Source: FW021-bin31 sp964478125 (GTDB lineage: Bacteria > Bacteroidota > Bacteroidia > Chitinophagales > Chitinophagaceae). From it: a stretch of 46,564 nucleotides of DNA. The notes under the pieces were generated by a model that saw nothing but the letters and a program-made list of their open reading frames with translations, made no database searches and had not been told where the DNA came from. Both the position numbers and the translations under genes were made by a program. Shown in pieces: positions 17,425 through 26,398 of the stretch; positions within the stretch are counted from its first letter, which is position 1; each line of letters begins with the position of its first letter. The DNA lies in contig CAYZGR010000021.1 in NCBI GenBank assembly GCA_964478125.1, positions 1 through 46,564 of the forward strand, given 5' to 3'.

Positions 17425-18666
17425 ATGGATATATTTGATAAATTACACAAAAACCTGGGAAACATCGGGCAACATTCTGATCGTGCACATGGTTACTTTA
17501 CCTTTCCAAAACTGGAAGGGGAAATCGGAAATCGGATGATGTTTCGCGGGAAAGAGAAAATTGTGTGGAGCCTCAATAACTATCTGGGTTTAGCCAACCA
17601 TCCCGCAGTCCGGAAAACAGATACCGAGGCGAGTGAAAAATACGGTCTCGCCTACCCTATGGGAGCCCGTATGATGAGTGGCAATACATCAAAACATGTG
17701 CAATTGGAAAAAGAACTTTCCGAATTCGTTCATAAAGAGGATACCATTCTTTTCAATTATGGTTACCAGGGGATTATGAGTGCAATCGACGCAGTTTGCG
17801 ATCGCCGGGATGTGATTGTATACGATAGTGAAAGCCATGCCTGCATTATAGACGGGGTACGTCTCCACCCCGGCCACCGTTATGTTTATAAACATAATGA
17901 TGTGAATGATCTTGAAAAACAGCTTCAACGGGCTACGGCGCTGGCTGAAAAAACAAAGGGAGGTCTGTTGGTGATCACGGAAGGAGTATTCGGAATGGCC
18001 GGAGACCAGGGTAAGCTGAAGGAAATTACGGCTTTGAAAGAAAAATACGAATTTCGCCTGATGGTAGATGATGCACATGGTTTTGGTACATTGGGGAAGA
18101 CCGGTGCAGGCACAGGAGAAGAACAGGGTGTCCAGGACCAAATAGATCTGTATTTTTCCACTTTTGCCAAGTCCATGGCATCCATAGGCGCTTTTATGAG
18201 TGCCGAAAAATCCATCATTACCTATCTGAAATACAATGTGCGCTCCCAGATCTTTGCCAAATCACTACCCATGCCGATCGTCATCGGCAATCTCAAACGG
18301 TTGGAACTTTTGCGCACACAGCCCGAGCATAAAAAACGCCTATGGGAAGTCGTGTATAAATTGCAAAACGGACTCAAAGAATATGGTTTTAATATCGGGC
18401 ACACCAACTCTTGCGTAACCCCGGTTTACTTAAACGGCTCCATCCCTGAAGCCACGGCCATGAATGCAGATCTGAGAGAAAATTACAACATTTTCTGCTC
18501 TATTGTAGTGTATCCTGTAATTCCCAAAGGGCAGATCATTTACCGCCTGATCCCTACTGCCGCACATACGGATGAAGATATAGCCGACACCCTGCATGGG
18601 TTTTCCGAAGCCAAGAAAAAACTGGATGCCGGAAAATACAACGTAGAAGAAATTCCGGTAATCTAG
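17425..18666 (+). CDS. Alpha-oxoamine synthase family PLP enzyme (serine palmitoyltransferase-like)
   Basis: 413 residues, fold-type I aminotransferase-like. Family motifs: SLNNYLGLANHP, GARMMSGNTSKHVQLEKELSEF, YDSESHACIIDGVRL, ITEGVFGMAGDQG, MVDDAHGFGTLGKTGAGTGEE, and the PLP-lysine segment STFAKSMASIGAF. Enzymes of this family join an amino acid to an acyl thioester with loss of CO2 (serine palmitoyltransferase, cysteate acyltransferase, 2-amino-3-ketobutyrate ligase). In Bacteroidota this paralogue is often linked to sphingolipid or sulfonolipid synthesis, but the substrate cannot be read here. A TACTTTTG element 42 bp upstream is a likely promoter. It converges with the GH97 gene. Confidence 0.85.
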   Translation: MDIFDKLHKNLGNIGQHSDRAHGYFTFPKLEGEIGNRMMFRGKEKIVWSLNNYLGLANHPAVRKTDTEASEKYGLAYPMGARMMSGNTSKHVQLEKELSEFVHKEDTILFNYGYQGIMSAIDAVCDRRDVIVYDSESHACIIDGVRLHPGHRYVYKHNDVNDLEKQLQRATALAEKTKGGLLVITEGVFGMAGDQGKLKEITALKEKYEFRLMVDDAHGFGTLGKTGAGTGEEQGVQDQIDLYFSTFAKSMASIGAFMSAEKSIITYLKYNVRSQIFAKSLPMPIVIGNLKRLELLRTQPEHKKRLWEVVYKLQNGLKEYGFNIGHTNSCVTPVYLNGSIPEATAMNADLRENYNIFCSIVVYPVIPKGQIIYRLIPTAAHTDEDIADTLHGFSEAKKKLDAGKYNVEEIPVI

Positions 18667-18674
18667 TCTAAACG

Positions 18675-20660
18675 TTATTTATAGATTCTTGCAGCCCAGC
18701 CTCCGCCGGGAGCCATATGAATGGTCAACTGATCTTTATTGCTTACGGCTTTGACAATCCTTTTGAAGTCAATGCCATTTCTGTCTGCATTTATACCATC
18801 CTGAAATAACTCCATGTTCCAGTCTCCCTCGGGCAAAAAAGAAAAGTCCAGGGTAATGTCACGTTCCTGCCAACCGGTCATCGCCCCGACGAAGTATTCC
18901 GCTCCATGCTTTCTGGCCATAGCCACGTACGCTCCTACCTTACCTGCAAGGGGAATGGTCTCATCCCATGTAGTAGGTATGGATGTGATAAAATCAAGAC
19001 ATTTCTTGTTTTTTTCATAAAGGGTAGGATTGTCGCTCAGCATTTGGAGAGGCGCATCATACAAAACATACATAGCCAATTGCTGACAACGGGTTCCCTG
19101 GCTCATCGGGTAATCTCCGATAGCCTTAAAATCCTTCTTCTGTGCATTGCGCATCGCCCCCGGCGTATAGTCCATCGGTCCGGCAAACATGCGAATATAA
19201 GGGAGGGTAACGGCCATATCCGGAGTGGCCATCTTGTCGGTCCATTTGTCGTTTTCCATACCCGCGACCCCTTCATAATTTACTACGTTCGGATAAGTAC
19301 GCTGCAATCCAGCCGGCTTATGAGCGCCATGAAAATCTACCAACAGGTGTCGTTGGGCGGCCTCCGCGGCACAATGCCAGTAGAAATCCACCATGGCCTG
19401 ATCATCGCGGTTCATGAAATCCACTTTTATACCTCTGACCCCCCAATGTTGAAACAAGTCCAGAGCCTCTTCCATCTGGTGACTTAGCGTGAGCCAGGAA
19501 CACCATAAAATCACTCCGACTCCTTTGCTTTTTGCATATTGACAAAGATGAGCCACATCAATATCCGGACTTTCCTTTGTCAAGTCTCCCAACACGTACC
19601 AACCGTCATCCATAATGATATAAGGGATATGATTTCTTGCAGCAAAATCAATATAATACTCATACGTCTGATTATTGATACCGGCCTTGAAATCCACTCC
19701 GGTGATATTCCAATGATTCCACCAGTCCCAGGCGACCTGCCCCGGCTTGATCCAACCGGTATTTTCAATACGGTTTGGTTCACCGAGCTTATATACAATT
19801 TCATTATTCAAAAGCTGGATATCTTTATCGGCAATAGCCATAATACGCCAGGGAAAAGCACGTTTCCCACTCGTTTTAGCAATATAAGGGTATACGGCCT
19901 CCGGATGTAAAACACGGTCCCAACCTCCTTCTCCCTTGATATTCTTCCGGTTGGCTTTCACGCGGGGCGGAAATACGGCTTTCAGGCTGCCGGCCTTCCC
20001 TTCCGTGAAGTACAGTCCCGGATAATCATAAAGATCGCTTTCCGTAACCAGCACTTTTCCTTTATCGTGTAAATCAACCAACAGGGGAAGCTCGGTTCTT
20101 CCGGGAGACAACGAACCCAAAGATTTTTTATCATATAGATGCTCATAGGCATTCATCCAACGATCCTGCACATTATCCTTTCCGGTCAATAAGGAAAACC
20201 ATGCGGAAGCGCCTTCCGGGAAATGAAGATCAAAAGTTTCATCCTTTATAATAATGCTATCTTTAAAATCTGTAACAAAACGATAGGCCACCGCATCATT
20301 GTAAGCCCGAAAAACCACACTGTATTTTCCCTTATACTGGAGCGTAAGCTGATTATATTGATCCTTTATGGATGCATTTTTTATGGCCACGGCCGGCTGA
20401 ATAACTGTGTTGACGCTCGTTTGTCTGGCGCGACGCACTTTACTATTCTGGTCCGGCACTTTCTCTTCTTCCAAAGCCAGGGAAATCTCGGTTGGTAAAA
20501 TCAAATTTTGTCCCTTTTTCTGAACAGAAAAACGAAGAGCGGCATTATTCTCAATATTTACCCGGATTTGCCCGTCGGGCGAAGCCAATTGATAGTTTTG
20601 AGCATTCACAAAAATAACGGACAACAGTATTAACAAGATAGAGGAAAAGACTCTTTTCAT
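18675..20660 (-). CDS. Glycoside hydrolase family 97 enzyme (alpha-glucosidase/alpha-galactosidase type)
   Basis: 661 residues with signal peptide (cut after VNAQ, about residue 20). The N-terminal beta-sandwich has ASPDGQIRVNIE, typical of GH97. The barrel contains WDWWNHWNITGVDFKAGINNQTYEYYIDFAA, IIMDDGWY, GVRGIKVDFMNRDDQ and NYEGVAGMENDKW. The Asp of KVDFMNRDD sits where retaining GH97 members (such as Bacteroides BT1871) have their nucleophile, and Glu of NYEGVAG fits the acid/base. This favours a retaining alpha-galactosidase-like enzyme over an inverting SusB-type, but that is inference. It is the last gene of the three-gene minus-strand glycan operon, periplasmic. Confidence 0.9.
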   Translation of the reverse strand: MKRVFSSILLILLSVIFVNAQNYQLASPDGQIRVNIENNAALRFSVQKKGQNLILPTEISLALEEEKVPDQNSKVRRARQTSVNTVIQPAVAIKNASIKDQYNQLTLQYKGKYSVVFRAYNDAVAYRFVTDFKDSIIIKDETFDLHFPEGASAWFSLLTGKDNVQDRWMNAYEHLYDKKSLGSLSPGRTELPLLVDLHDKGKVLVTESDLYDYPGLYFTEGKAGSLKAVFPPRVKANRKNIKGEGGWDRVLHPEAVYPYIAKTSGKRAFPWRIMAIADKDIQLLNNEIVYKLGEPNRIENTGWIKPGQVAWDWWNHWNITGVDFKAGINNQTYEYYIDFAARNHIPYIIMDDGWYVLGDLTKESPDIDVAHLCQYAKSKGVGVILWCSWLTLSHQMEEALDLFQHWGVRGIKVDFMNRDDQAMVDFYWHCAAEAAQRHLLVDFHGAHKPAGLQRTYPNVVNYEGVAGMENDKWTDKMATPDMAVTLPYIRMFAGPMDYTPGAMRNAQKKDFKAIGDYPMSQGTRCQQLAMYVLYDAPLQMLSDNPTLYEKNKKCLDFITSIPTTWDETIPLAGKVGAYVAMARKHGAEYFVGAMTGWQERDITLDFSFLPEGDWNMELFQDGINADRNGIDFKRIVKAVSNKDQLTIHMAPGGGWAARIYK

Positions 20661-20763
20661 AAATATACATTTTAGTATCTATATCGTAATTTTTACGATC
20701 ACAAGGTACAAATTTATTTTTGCCGCTGAAACCCTATTTATACTGAATGAATGGTCCTGATAA

Positions 20764-21549
20764 TTAGAACTTATGCTGCTTAAACAGCCACGCCAACACG
20801 GTAGGATCGCTATAGGCGCCCAACCAGGAAAAATGACCGACATCCGGATACTCCGTATAACCGGGATGGCCTCCCAATTTCCATAAAGCCTCGATCATGG
20901 CTCTCGAATATTTCGGATCCACCGCGGCATCCTTCGCCCCATGAAAATCCCAAAGGGGAAGATCAACAATTCGGTTCGCAAGTGTAGGATCTCCTCCTCC
21001 CGCTACGGGAATAGCAGCCGCAAATACGTTGGGATAACGTTCGATCGCATCATAAGTACCCAGGCCGCCCATAGAAAGTCCGGTAATATAGATCCGGTTG
21101 GTATCTACCCGGTCTGTTTTTATCAAACGATGAATAAGTCCGATAACCAGCCTCATTTGTGGAGTAGGCTGAGACTGAAGCCTTAAGCCCTCTCCTGAAG
21201 AAAATCCCGTAAAATGAGCCCATCGCGCTCCTTTTGGACATTGAGGCGCCACAATTATGGCAGGATGTAACACCATCATCTCATCAGTGGCAAAGTTCCG
21301 TACGCCCCACTTCAATTGCGCTTTATTATCATTTCCCCTTTCTCCGGAACCATGCAGGAAAAGGACCAGCGGATAGGTGGTCGTTGTATCATAATCCGGG
21401 TGTAAAATTCTATAAAGAAGCGTATCACCGCCCTGCGTATATTTTGCATACCCAAAACGCGCGCTTTGTGCAAATATTCCCGGGGAAGTAAATAGTAAAA
21501 GAAGCACCGGGAGCAGACCGGCTTTTAGAAAAGAAATGACAGAACTCAT
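20764..21549 (-). CDS. Secreted alpha/beta-hydrolase, probable carbohydrate esterase
   Basis: 261 residues from the ATG at 21549, preferred because it starts a compact signal peptide (MSSVISFLKAGLLPVLLLLF ... GIFAQ). An in-frame ATG at 21591 would add 14 residues. It has an alpha/beta-hydrolase fold: PLVLFLHGSGERG (oxyanion region), nucleophile serine in GLSMGGLGTYDA, an Asp in FHGAKDAAV and a His in PDVGHFSW. The pattern resembles family CE1/polyhydroxybutyrate-depolymerase-like esterases. Between GH16 and GH97 genes it probably removes ester groups from a polysaccharide. Confidence 0.85.
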   Translation of the reverse strand: MSSVISFLKAGLLPVLLLLFTSPGIFAQSARFGYAKYTQGGDTLLYRILHPDYDTTTTYPLVLFLHGSGERGNDNKAQLKWGVRNFATDEMMVLHPAIIVAPQCPKGARWAHFTGFSSGEGLRLQSQPTPQMRLVIGLIHRLIKTDRVDTNRIYITGLSMGGLGTYDAIERYPNVFAAAIPVAGGGDPTLANRIVDLPLWDFHGAKDAAVDPKYSRAMIEALWKLGGHPGYTEYPDVGHFSWLGAYSDPTVLAWLFKQHKF

Positions 21550-21597
21550 GAAGGTTATTGGCTTGAAAAACGAAAATAAAAGCGTTCTCATATGGGA

Positions 21598-22455
21598 TTA
21601 TTTTTTATCCATTTTATATACCCTCACATAATCTACCAGCATCTTCGTGGGGAAGATGGCAGGATCAATGCCTTTTTGTCCGCCCCAGTCTCCTCCTACC
21701 GCAAGGTTCAATATCAAATAGTGCGGGCTGTTAAACGGCCATTCCGCAGTGGTCTTGTGCTCATTTCTAAAGGTAAATAATCGGTTGCTGTCAATATAAA
21801 AATCTATTTTCTCCGGTGTCCAGTTAATCGCATAAACATGATAGGCATCCATACAATCGGCAATAAGGGTATCGGCTGTTTTATCTGTTCCTTTCATCCA
21901 GTTGTATGCTTTGGTATGAATGGTAGAATGAATGACGCCCGGGTCATATCCTACATGTTCCATAATGTCAATTTCTCCACACTCAGGCCAGCCTACCGTG
22001 TCGATATTACTTCCCAGCATCCAAATGGCCGGCCAGGTACCCCTACCCTTCGGAAGTTTTGCACGGACCGCAATTCTGCCATAGGTCCAGTCTGCTTTAT
22101 TTTTAGTCTCCAGGGCCGCGGAAGTAATGGGTCGAGCTTCATCATCCAAAACAGCCGAGTCATCCCGGGCTTCAATAACAAGATGGCCGTCCGTTACGCT
22201 TGCGTTTTCTTTTCTGGCTACCGTATAATACTGTTTCTCATGATTGCGTATATATCCGTGCTCGTAGCTCCATTTGCCGGTGTCCGGCATTCCGTCTTTA
22301 TTAAACTCGTCAGACCAAACCAGATTCCACCTCTGGCCATTTATAACGGTATCTTTTTCATCATCGGTATTTTCTTTCCCCTGATGGTTACAGGAAGAAA
22401 GAAAAAACGGCAAAGAGAAAAAAAGAAAAATAAAGCACACATATACCCTGCTCAT
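21598..22455 (-). CDS. Glycoside hydrolase family 16 lipoprotein (beta-glucanase type)
   Basis: 285 residues. The N-terminal lipoprotein signal has LSSC at about residue 22. The GH16 domain starts at WNLVWSDEFNKDGMPDTGKWSYE, with the catalytic ExDxxE in WPECGEIDIMEHVG, followed by HSTIHTKAYN, YAINWTPEKIDFYID and a terminal VDYVRVYK. This motif places it in the laminarinase-like endo-beta-glucanase group, and the substrate could be beta-1,3- or mixed-linkage glucan. It is the first gene of the minus-strand operon with the esterase and GH97 genes. Confidence 0.93.
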   Translation of the reverse strand: MSRVYVCFIFLFFSLPFFLSSCNHQGKENTDDEKDTVINGQRWNLVWSDEFNKDGMPDTGKWSYEHGYIRNHEKQYYTVARKENASVTDGHLVIEARDDSAVLDDEARPITSAALETKNKADWTYGRIAVRAKLPKGRGTWPAIWMLGSNIDTVGWPECGEIDIMEHVGYDPGVIHSTIHTKAYNWMKGTDKTADTLIADCMDAYHVYAINWTPEKIDFYIDSNRLFTFRNEHKTTAEWPFNSPHYLILNLAVGGDWGGQKGIDPAIFPTKMLVDYVRVYKMDKK

Positions 22456-22577
22456 TTATAAACATTTTGTTCTTTTAAAGAATTTTTCAACTTACCAGAC
22501 GTTAAAGATAAAAACAAAAATATCAATCTCATAAAATTGTCCTTATTTTGAGGCCTATAAAGTGCGCTACGTTAAAA

Positions 22578-24020
22578 ATGATCAAATACCCGGGACAAAG
22601 CGTCCCTTTTATTATAATATTTCTGATATTAAGCTTTCACCAACATATACAGGCCCAGCAATTTAACAGTCTTATGGGAAGCGCTTACAGCCCCATAATT
22701 AACATGGCTACCCAACCTTCCTCTGGCGCAGATATGCCCTATCGCTGGGGAGTGGAGCTTGCAGGCATCCATTCTTTTTGGAACAACAATATGGTCTCCG
22801 TCAGCCCTGCAAAATTCAATTGGAAACAGGATACTATTGATGTAAACAAATATCTTCTTGAAGGTAAGGGAAAGCGTTGGGGAACCGTACAGGCAGATAT
22901 CCACCTGCTTCATTTCCTTTTTCACCTGCCGCGGCATGAAAAATGGGTGGTAGGAGCCGGATGGAACATCAGAGGCCGCACTTTTTTTGATAAACTCAAT
23001 TATGATTATGAAGACAGCATGACCACATTTGCCCCTTTTCTGGAAGCCAATGCCGTAGGTCAACTTCAGAAAGGAAGAATGGCAGACCAACAATGGACCG
23101 AATGGTTTGTAAATGCTTCCACATTATTAAGAGAAAATAAATTTGAGAAAGTGGCTGTAGGAGCAAATTTGAAGCTGCTAAAGGGCATGAGCGGAGTGGT
23201 AATAGACATAGAAGGGTTGGAAATTGACAGGCAAAAAAACGATCAGGGGCATGTATCCATCAATTATCTGGCCGGCCGCTATGGCTATTCCAAAAACCTG
23301 GAAGAGCTGGGTAAAAATAGCAGTACAGATGAGCAGGTAAAAACCCTTATGAACGGCAGTCCCTTCTCCCTGGGATTGGATATCGGCTTTACTTACACCC
23401 GTAAAAGACCGGTTTACATTGCCGGATTCACCAATGACAAACCGACGGATTATAAATGGAAGCTGGCCGTGTCTATAACGGATATAGGCCGGTTAAAATA
23501 CCCCTTGGGAAGCGAGAGTCGCGTGGTAAACGGCGTAAAAGATAACATTGATCTCAATAGCATTGAACAGCGCATACAAAAGACCTCCACTTTAAATGAA
23601 TTTAATGATTCTCTGGCCCTGCTGGTTAATATACAACCGTGGGAAGGCGCTGTTTCTATCACGTTGCCTACTGCATTGCGGATCAGCTTCGACAAAAACC
23701 TGAATGATCATTTTTTTATCAATGCCCATATGGTCTTGGATGCCGCTTTTCTGAATGTCGGGGCCGATTTTAAGACGCGTACGGTCAGTTACCTGACAGT
23801 GACGCCCCGATGGGAAAATAAAAGAGCCGGAGTATATACCCCCCTTTATCTTAATGAATACGGATCCTTTATGGTAGGCGCTGCTATTCGACTGGGTCCT
23901 CTGGTGGCAGGTATACACGACTTCGGCTGGCTGTTTGATCATAAAAGAGGCGGAGGGGCTTATGTGGCATTGGTCATTAAAAGCCTATTCAAAGAAAAAA
24001 CATATTGTCCTACCTTTTAA
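22578..24020 (+). CDS. DUF5723-like secreted outer-membrane protein
   Basis: 480 residues from the ATG at 22578, chosen because it gives a proper signal peptide (MIKYPGQSVPFIIIFLILSF ... HIQAQ). An in-frame TTG at 22548 is upstream. The mature protein begins QFNSLMGSAYSPIINMATQPSSGADMPYRWGVELAG, the pattern of the DUF5723 family of Bacteroidota barrel proteins. Long beta-strand segments continue to the end. The role is unknown in general. It is divergent from the GH16 operon and upstream of the his promoter. Confidence 0.78.
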   Translation: MIKYPGQSVPFIIIFLILSFHQHIQAQQFNSLMGSAYSPIINMATQPSSGADMPYRWGVELAGIHSFWNNNMVSVSPAKFNWKQDTIDVNKYLLEGKGKRWGTVQADIHLLHFLFHLPRHEKWVVGAGWNIRGRTFFDKLNYDYEDSMTTFAPFLEANAVGQLQKGRMADQQWTEWFVNASTLLRENKFEKVAVGANLKLLKGMSGVVIDIEGLEIDRQKNDQGHVSINYLAGRYGYSKNLEELGKNSSTDEQVKTLMNGSPFSLGLDIGFTYTRKRPVYIAGFTNDKPTDYKWKLAVSITDIGRLKYPLGSESRVVNGVKDNIDLNSIEQRIQKTSTLNEFNDSLALLVNIQPWEGAVSITLPTALRISFDKNLNDHFFINAHMVLDAAFLNVGADFKTRTVSYLTVTPRWENKRAGVYTPLYLNEYGSFMVGAAIRLGPLVAGIHDFGWLFDHKRGGGAYVALVIKSLFKEKTYCPTF

Positions 24021-24083
24021 ACAGGATTTCCCCTATTCTCTTAGATTTTCCCAAAATACTTTCCATTTTTAAAAATCATAGCT

Positions 24084-24091
24084 TACCTTTG
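24084..24091 (+). promoter_or_regulatory. Likely promoter -7 element of the his operon
   Basis: TACCTTTG matches the Bacteroidota TAnnTTTG -7 element. No clear TTG lies at the ideal -33 position (TTC at 24061-24063, spacer 20). The leader peptide ATG is only 9 nt beyond, so the 5' untranslated region would be a few nucleotides at most. Confidence 0.6.
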
Positions 24092-24100
24092 CGCTCATAT

Positions 24101-24151
24101 ATGAACATTTACACACACCTGAACCCTCATCATCATACCTGTTCAAGGTAA
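24101..24151 (+). CDS. hisL: Histidine operon leader peptide
   Basis: A 16-codon frame reads MNIYTHLNPHHHTCSR, stop at 24149-24151. Four of 16 codons are His, three of them consecutive. It lies between a promoter-like element and a terminator directly upstream of hisG, the arrangement of attenuation leader peptides: a shortage of charged His-tRNA would stall the ribosome at 24128-24136. The role follows from classical his attenuation. The symbol is by analogy with the enterobacterial leader, which is not homologous. Confidence 0.88.
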   Translation: MNIYTHLNPHHHTCSR

Positions 24152-24207
24152 GCGGGTGGTTTTGTGTGTTTTTCAATAAATCATTCAAAGAATCAAAGGC
24201 TTACCTT
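24145..24207 (+). promoter_or_regulatory. Antiterminator pairing of the his attenuator
   Basis: AAGGTAAGC (24145-24153, overlapping the leader stop codon) is the exact complement of GCTTACCTT (24199-24207), which is the 5' arm of the terminator. The pairing is exclusive with the terminator. A further pairing of ACACAC (24113-24118) with GTGTGT (24164-24169), helped by ACCC/GGGT, could form when the ribosome does not stall. Stalling in the HHH codons would leave the antiterminator free. Confidence 0.65.
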
Positions 24208-24230
24208 ACAATCGGTAAGCCTTTATTTTT
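24195..24230 (+). terminator. his attenuator terminator
   Basis: AAAGGCTTACC (24195-24205), an 8-nt loop, and GGTAAGCCTTT (24214-24224) give a perfect 11-bp stem followed by ATTTTT. It lies 17 nt before the hisG start codon and would stop transcription unless the antiterminator forms. Confidence 0.9.
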
Positions 24231-24246
24231 AAGTAAAAACAGGAGT

Positions 24247-25104
24247 ATGACTAAACTAAAACTGGCCATTCAGAAGTCGGGAAGGTTGCATGAAGATTCC
24301 ATGAAATTATTAAAAGAATGTGGTATTGACATCCACAATGGGGTCAACCGACTAAAGACGGAAGCGGGAAATTTTCCGCTGGAGGTGTTTTTTCTAAGAG
24401 ATGACGACATTCCCCAATATGTAGAAGACGGCGTAGCAGATGTAGGTATCGTAGGAGAAAACGTGGTATTGGAAAAAGAAAAGAAAGTCAGAGAAATAGA
24501 AAAACTGGGATTTGGAAAATGCCGTTTGTCCATCGCCATTAATAAAGAAAAAAATTACAATACCTCTCAGGATCTAAATGGCAAGCGTATTGCAACCAGT
24601 TATCCGGCCATTGTGAAAAAATTCCTGAATAAAAACAATATTCATGCAGAGATCCATGAGATAAGCGGATCGGTAGAAATAGCGCCCGGTATCGGCCTTT
24701 CAGATTGCATCTGTGATTTGGTAAGCAGCGGCTCTACCTTGTTCATGAACGGTTTAAAAGAGGTAGAGATCATCCTTCGTTCCGAGGCGGAGCTGATAGC
24801 GGGAAAAAGTCTGGGTACGGAACAAAAAGCATTGTTAGAGAAACTTCGCTTCCGCATTCAGTGTGTTAAAAAGGCCAAGAATAACAAATATATTTTACTG
24901 AATGCCCCCAACGACAAGCTGGATATTATCTGCCGCCTGTTACCCGGCATGAAGAGTCCTACCATCATGCCCCTGGCAGATAAAGGCTGGAGTTCGGTAC
25001 ACTCCGTTGTTAATGAAAATGATTTTTGGGGTATTATTGAAAACCTGAAAGCCAATGGGGCGGAAGGGATATTGGTATCCCCTATTGAAAAAATGGTCCT
25101 GTAA
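24247..25104 (+). CDS. hisG: ATP phosphoribosyltransferase, long form
   Basis: 285 residues. The start is the ATG at 24247 preceded by AGGAG; the longer in-frame frame from 24166 would run through the attenuator terminator. It catalyses the first step of His synthesis (ATP + PRPP). Motifs: LKLAIQKSGRLHEDSM, DVGIVGENVV and the PRPP-binding stretch ISGSVEIAPGIGLSDCICDLVSSGSTL. Residues about 210-285 form the ACT-like regulatory domain of the long, HisZ-independent form, expected to give feedback inhibition by His. Confidence 0.96.
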   Translation: MTKLKLAIQKSGRLHEDSMKLLKECGIDIHNGVNRLKTEAGNFPLEVFFLRDDDIPQYVEDGVADVGIVGENVVLEKEKKVREIEKLGFGKCRLSIAINKEKNYNTSQDLNGKRIATSYPAIVKKFLNKNNIHAEIHEISGSVEIAPGIGLSDCICDLVSSGSTLFMNGLKEVEIILRSEAELIAGKSLGTEQKALLEKLRFRIQCVKKAKNNKYILLNAPNDKLDIICRLLPGMKSPTIMPLADKGWSSVHSVVNENDFWGIIENLKANGAEGILVSPIEKMVL

Positions 25105-25117
25105 AAAACATTCATGC

Positions 25118-26392
25118 ATGGAAATCATACGATATCCGGCGCCGAGCGAATGGCCCCGGTTATTAAAAAGGCCCGCTTTAAATATCGCTACTTTAGAAAA
25201 TACGGTGAGGGCCATTTTAGCAGAGGTCAGGATAAATGGAGATCAGGCGGTCAATAAATATACTTTACAATTTGACAAGGCCGTTATCCAGGAGCTCCCG
25301 GTCGATAAGAAAGAAATAGCCGAAGCGGAAAGGATGCTTTCAAAAGAGCTCAAAGAAGCCATCCGGCAGGCAGCGGCAAACATTGAGGCTTTTCATGCCA
25401 TACAAAAAAGGCCGGTCTCCAAAATGGAAACAATGCCCGGCGTAACCTGCTGGAGAGAAACAAGAGCCATTGAAAAAGTGGGGCTTTACATTCCCGGAGG
25501 AAGCGCTCCGCTGTTTTCCACCGTCCTCATGTTGGGTATTCCGGCCAAGCTGGCAGGTTGCAGGGAAATTATCTTATGCAGCCCGCCCTCGTCAAAAGGA
25601 GTATTGCACCCCGCTATCTTATATGCCGCTTCTTTAACGGGCATTACCACGATCTTTAAGGCCGGCGGGGTTCAGGCCATTGCCGCCATGGCCTACGGCA
25701 CTCAAAGCATCCCTAAAACAAACAAAATTTTTGGACCGGGGAATCAATATGTTACCTGCGCCAAGCAGCTCATCGCTCAACAGGGTATGGCCATCGATAT
25801 GCCCGCCGGCCCATCGGAAGTGGCCGTGTTAGCCGACGAAAGCTGCATTCCCGCATATGTAGCTGCAGATCTCCTTTCTCAGGCAGAACACGGCAAAGAC
25901 AGTCAAGTCCTCCTGGTCGCGCTTAGTGAAGAAATCATCGAACCCATACAGAAGGAGGTCCTGCTTCAACTGAAAGCCCTCCCAAGAGAAAGAATCGCCG
26001 AACAAGCTTTGGAAAACAGTAAAATCATCCTGGTCAGAAATTTAAGAGAAGCGCTAGACCTGATCAATGATTATGCTCCCGAACATTTAATTTTATCTTG
26101 TAAAGAAAATGAAAAAGCAGCCGAAAAAATTATAAATGCAGGTTCCGTTTTTCTGGGAAATTTCTCTCCTGAGAGTGTGGGAGATTATGCCTCGGGGACC
26201 AATCATACCTTACCGACCCACGGCTATGCAAGAGCTTACAGCGGGGTATCGGTAGACAGTTTTATTAAAAACATCACTTTCCAGAAATTAAGTAAAGAAG
26301 GATTGCAAAATATCGCTCCGATAGTAGAAGAGATGGCGGCTGCGGAAGGCCTGGATGCACACAAAAATGCAGTTTCGATAAGAAAAGAATAG
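25118..26392 (+). CDS. hisD: Histidinol dehydrogenase
   Basis: 424 residues from the ATG at 25118, since the frame is open upstream into hisG but the family begins with MEIIRYPAP. It oxidises histidinol to histidine with two NAD. Motifs: VGLYIPGGSAPLFSTVLMLGIPAKLAGC, KAGGVQAIAAMAYGTQSIPKTNKIFGPGNQYV, IDMPAGPSEVAVLAD, DLLSQAEHGKDSQ and PESVGDYASGTNHTLPT with the zinc and catalytic residues. It lies 13 bp after hisG and 6 bp before hisC. Confidence 0.97.
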   Translation: MEIIRYPAPSEWPRLLKRPALNIATLENTVRAILAEVRINGDQAVNKYTLQFDKAVIQELPVDKKEIAEAERMLSKELKEAIRQAAANIEAFHAIQKRPVSKMETMPGVTCWRETRAIEKVGLYIPGGSAPLFSTVLMLGIPAKLAGCREIILCSPPSSKGVLHPAILYAASLTGITTIFKAGGVQAIAAMAYGTQSIPKTNKIFGPGNQYVTCAKQLIAQQGMAIDMPAGPSEVAVLADESCIPAYVAADLLSQAEHGKDSQVLLVALSEEIIEPIQKEVLLQLKALPRERIAEQALENSKIILVRNLREALDLINDYAPEHLILSCKENEKAAEKIINAGSVFLGNFSPESVGDYASGTNHTLPTHGYARAYSGVSVDSFIKNITFQKLSKEGLQNIAPIVEEMAAAEGLDAHKNAVSIRKE

Positions 26393-26398
26393 AGCTCT

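Noticed and set aside
24166..24246. N-terminal extension of hisG
   Set aside because: It would be translated through the attenuator terminator; the ATG at 24247 with AGGAG before it fits the family start.
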